64,000 nucleotides of DNA from Candidatus Tectomicrobia bacterium (GTDB lineage Bacteria; UBA8248). The position numbers and the translations under genes were made by a program. A model generated the notes under the pieces. That model worked only from the letters and a program-made list of their open reading frames with translations, searched no databases and was not told where the DNA came from. Below, in pieces: positions 62,102-64,000 of the stretch; the first letter of the stretch is position 1; every line of letters begins with the position of its first letter. The stretch spans positions 310,001-374,000 of the forward strand of contig JACPUR010000001.1 of the NCBI GenBank assembly GCA_016192135.1, written 5' to 3'.

Positions 62102-62656
62102 ATGATCGTCTTGAATCGCCTCAAGGGGGCAAGTCTGGCGGGCCTCTTTCTGCTCGGGCTGACAGGTCTCGCGCTGGCGGCCTCCCCGCCGAAGTCCAAG
62201 GAGCCGCAGAAAAAGGCCGCCAAGGAGGCCGTCGCGGTACCGGGCGCGGCATCGGCGGACCCGAGGTGGAGCGAGAAGCACCGGAAATATGAAGAGAAAA
62301 ACTGGGCATTCGATATCGTGAACGGCAACATCCGCTTCTCCCACGGCAATCACAAGAACCGCGACCGGTGGTTCCGGGCCTACTTCCGGCAGGGGTACTC
62401 GTGCGGAATCTGCCACAGCACGGCCGTGCCCCAGGATGACGGAAAAGGGTATGTGAAGATGAGCAAGGGGGACCCCCTCGCGACGGTTGAGGATATCCGG
62501 GACGCGAAGGACGAGGCGTACGCGTATGGGGTATCCATGCTCACTTGCTTGGGCAACTGCCACAACGGCTTCACGGCGCCCAACAACTGCGACTGGTGCC
62601 ACCTGCCCCAGAGCAAGCCGATCAAGGAAGGGCAGAAGGAGATCAAAAAATGGTAA
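62102..62656 (+). CDS. Exported three-haem-motif cytochrome with one CX3CH site
   Basis: The protein is 184 aa from ATG 62102 behind AGGAGAAGG. A signal peptide ends near LALAA. Sites are CGICH (101-105), CLGNCH (149-154, three residues between the Cys) and CDWCH (163-167). A RFSHGNHKNR distal-His motif precedes the first, as in class III cytochromes. CX3CH is rare and may or may not take haem with the normal lyase. Overlap with the next gene (ATG inside the last codons) shows coupling. Confidence 0.85.
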   Translation: MIVLNRLKGASLAGLFLLGLTGLALAASPPKSKEPQKKAAKEAVAVPGAASADPRWSEKHRKYEEKNWAFDIVNGNIRFSHGNHKNRDRWFRAYFRQGYSCGICHSTAVPQDDGKGYVKMSKGDPLATVEDIRDAKDEAYAYGVSMLTCLGNCHNGFTAPNNCDWCHLPQSKPIKEGQKEIKKW

Positions 62657-63165
62657 GGGGGAAAACGCGCTGGTTTGCCTGGACGGGGGCCCTCCTCCTG
62701 TCGGCGTCCCTGGGCTTTATGGCATTCCAGTATCTTTTCGCCCCGGCCGGAGAGAGTGCCCCCGACCTTCGCCTCCAGAATCTCGCTGGTGAAGAGATTC
62801 GCCTCTCTCAGTTGCGGGGGAAAACGGTGGTGGTCAATTTCTGGGCCACCTGGTGCCAGCCTTGTGTTTACGAGATTCCAGAACTGGCCCGCTTCTCCGA
62901 GTCCCAGCGCGACCGGAACGTGGTCGTCCTCGGGGTGGCCATGGACAAGAACGTGGACAAGGTGCGGGACTTTGTCCAGCGGTTCAAAGTCTCCTATCCG
63001 ATCGTGATCGGAGATATCGCCACCGCCCGGCTTTGGCAGGTACGGGGGCTTCCGATGACCTTCATCATATCTCCGGCGGGGAAGGTCGATCGGGTAATAC
63101 CGGGAGGAATCACCCAGGCCGCCTTGGAGGCGGCCATCCGGCCGCGTGCGGGAGGAGCCTCCTGA
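62650..63165 (+). CDS. Membrane-anchored TlpA-like thiol-disulfide oxidoreductase (CQPC)
   Basis: The protein is 171 aa from ATG 62650, overlapping the preceding gene's stop. One N-terminal TM helix (about 9-28). The domain has APDLRLQNLAGEEIRLSQLR, the classic VVNFWATWCQPCVYEIPEL with CQPC, and GLPMTFIISPAGKVDRVIPG with cis-Pro. It resembles ResA/TlpA reductants that reduce haem-site cysteines or other periplasmic disulfides. In this island it may reduce the Sec proteins or the cytochromes before haem attachment. Stop and the next ATG share one base. Confidence 0.9.
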   Translation: MVRGKTRWFAWTGALLLSASLGFMAFQYLFAPAGESAPDLRLQNLAGEEIRLSQLRGKTVVVNFWATWCQPCVYEIPELARFSESQRDRNVVVLGVAMDKNVDKVRDFVQRFKVSYPIVIGDIATARLWQVRGLPMTFIISPAGKVDRVIPGGITQAALEAAIRPRAGGAS

Positions 63166-63797
63166 TGCATGCCCGGCGGGATTTCCGGAAATTCTTCTCG
63201 GCCCTGTGCGCGGCCCTCATGGCAGTGGCCGTGTCGCCCGCGCCCTCGCTCGCGGTGGAGCTTTGCCAGCAGGCCCCCAATTTCAAGGCGTACGAGGTGG
63301 TGCAGGAAGAGGACTTCGACTTCCACGCCTACCGGAAGGGAAGCGTGACGCTCTTCTGGATCTGGGATTGGGCCAAGGAGTGCCCCGTCTGAGGGCCGGC
63401 GGGGAAGGCCCTCGGTGAGAGGGTCCAGCGTTTCTCGAAGCGGGGGGTCAAAGGCGTCCTCCTCGTCGAACGGGCGGATGAGAAGATGGTGGCCCTCGCA
63501 GCATACGGCATCTTCGGGGACAGCGTGCCCTACGCGACGGCGGTGGATCGCGGAGGAAAGACGGCGCGCGCGTACGGGCTCGATCCCGATCGCCTTCCCG
63601 CTATCTTCATCCTCGATCGGGCGGGCCGCATCCGCTACATCGGTTTCGAGGAAGACGTGAAGGCTCTCCTCAAGCAAACTGATTCCGAAATTGACCGCGT
63701 TGCAGATGCGCTCCTGAGAGAGAAGGGGCGGGATGCGGCTGACCTCCAGGGGATAAAGGGATTCAGTCCCCGCTGCGAAACAAAAGGGAGATCGTAA
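63165..63797 (+). CDS. Selenoprotein: exported TlpA-like protein with CPV-U site (Sec at in-frame TGA 63390)
   Basis: Reading TGA 63390-63392 as selenocysteine gives a 210-aa protein with Sec at residue 76. Start ATG 63165 overlaps the previous stop by one base. Signal peptide about 1-30. The active site is FWIWDWAKECPV-U, a CxxU version of the thioredoxin CxxC. In the same frame past the TGA the fold continues: VQRFSKRGVKGVLLVERADE, ALAAYGIFGDSVPYATAVDR, RLPAIFILDRAGRIRYIGF. These blocks match the CPLC paralogue at 61564. No sensible start exists just after the TGA. A GGUGA-looped hairpin at 63407 is well placed as SECIS. Confidence 0.82.
63407..63425 (+). promoter_or_regulatory. bSECIS element of the CPV-U selenoprotein
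   Basis: GGCCCTC (63407-63413) pairs with GAGGGTC (63419-63425), including one G-U pair; loop GGTGA (63414-63418). The loop starts with GG and lies 21 bases after the TGA, within the 16-37 range described for bacterial SECIS. A competing stem, GAGGGCC with GGCCCTC (63391-63397/63407-63413), would include part of the TGA and is less suitable. Confidence 0.65.
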
Positions 63798-63798
63798 G

Positions 63799-64000
63799 AT
63801 GAAGGGCTTCCGCGGCCGGTGGGTGGCGGCAGGGGTGCTCGCCGCAGTCGCCTTCTTGCCTTTCCAAAACCCCGTCGTAGCGCACGCGGAAACCGCCTCG
63901 AAGGGCCCCGCCCTCGATGGGGAGCGGCTGATACGCGATCTCAACTGCGCGGCCTGCCACCAATTGGGAAAGGGCCTCAAAAGCTCCTTTCCCGAGAACC
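63799..64000 (+). CDS. Exported cytochrome c, N-terminal part (truncated by window edge)
   Basis: ATG 63799 one base after the previous stop, with AGGGAG upstream. 67 residues are visible: a signal peptide (about 1-30, ends AHA), then a class I cytochrome c start with CAACH at 50-54 (RLIRDLNCAACHQLGKG). The gene runs off the window. It shows the island continues to the right. Confidence 0.85.
   Translation, partial: MKGFRGRWVAAGVLAAVAFLPFQNPVVAHAETASKGPALDGERLIRDLNCAACHQLGKGLKSSFPEN

Noticed and set aside
63391-63413. Alternative stem GAGGGCC/GGCCCTC as the SECIS of the CPV-U gene
   Set aside because: It would pair bases of the TGA itself and put the loop only five bases downstream, too close for SelB-dependent decoding; the 63407-63425 hairpin fits better.
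1-64000. tRNA, rRNA, CRISPR arrays, intact insertion sequences
   Set aside because: No cloverleaf-like sequence, direct-repeat array or transposase was recognised by reading; small tRNA genes could still be missed without a covariance-model scan.

Overview
This window is a stretch of GC-rich chromosome from a Gram-negative bacterium. TonB, a TolC/RND efflux system, a Tat substrate, many periplasmic c-type cytochromes and sigma-54 regulators all point that way. The combination of an energy-converting-hydrogenase-related complex, a Qrc/alternative-complex-III-like quinone:cytochrome module, multihaem cytochromes and apparent selenoproteins suggests Desulfobacterota or one of the uncultured deltaproteobacteria-like phyla. 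The sequence alone does not fix the phylum. No rRNA, tRNA, CRISPR array or intact mobile element was seen.

Layout. 1-6.8 kb holds housekeeping and stress genes: the 3' end of a TonB/TolA-like gene, a DtxR regulator, Dps, a DUF892 ferritin-like protein, two tandem cupins, gpsA and an HIBADH-like dehydrogenase. 6.9-17.7 kb (minus strand) is a polysaccharide cluster: galE, a glycosidase-glycosyltransferase fusion, an MsbA-like ABC exporter, two paralogous glycosyltransferase-like proteins, a ChbG-type deacetylase, a methyltransferase and a GT4 enzyme. 18.3-23.1 kb holds assorted metabolic genes and a LysR regulator, with REP-like palindromes. 23.2-30.5 kb (minus) is a six-gene HyfBCEFGI-type operon whose large subunit has lost the NiFe ligand motifs (Ehr type).

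31.0-36.2 kb is a cupredoxin / pentahaem cytochrome / histidine kinase / NtrC-type regulator operon behind a good sigma-54 promoter. 36.6-38.7 kb is a NarX/NarL-type pair. 39.0-46.0 kb is a seven-gene respiratory module: pentahaem cytochrome, molybdopterin-oxidoreductase-like subunit, four-cluster Fe-S protein, NrfD-like quinone-binding membrane protein, small membrane protein, tetrahaem cytochrome and monohaem cytochrome. 46.2-54.6 kb (minus) is a CusCBA-like metal efflux operon with a FixH/YtkA-like protein, small membrane or secreted proteins and a class III nucleotide cyclase. At 55.0-55.3 kb two gene remnants (a ComM/YifB C-terminus and an XRE helix-turn-helix) lie back to back.

55.5-64.0 kb is the most interesting part. 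A Cache-type histidine kinase and a sigma-54 response regulator, behind their own -24/-12 element, precede a second sigma-54 promoter and a run of exported thioredoxin-fold proteins and cytochromes. Two of these genes contain an in-frame TGA at the redox-active position (GSST-U and CPV-U). Each TGA is followed at the right distance by a stem-loop with a GGU apical loop, as in bacterial SECIS elements. I read them as two selenoproteins next to Cys- or Asp-containing relatives, forming a periplasmic selenol/thiol/haem redox pathway whose substrate is unknown. The island runs off the right edge inside another cytochrome c gene.
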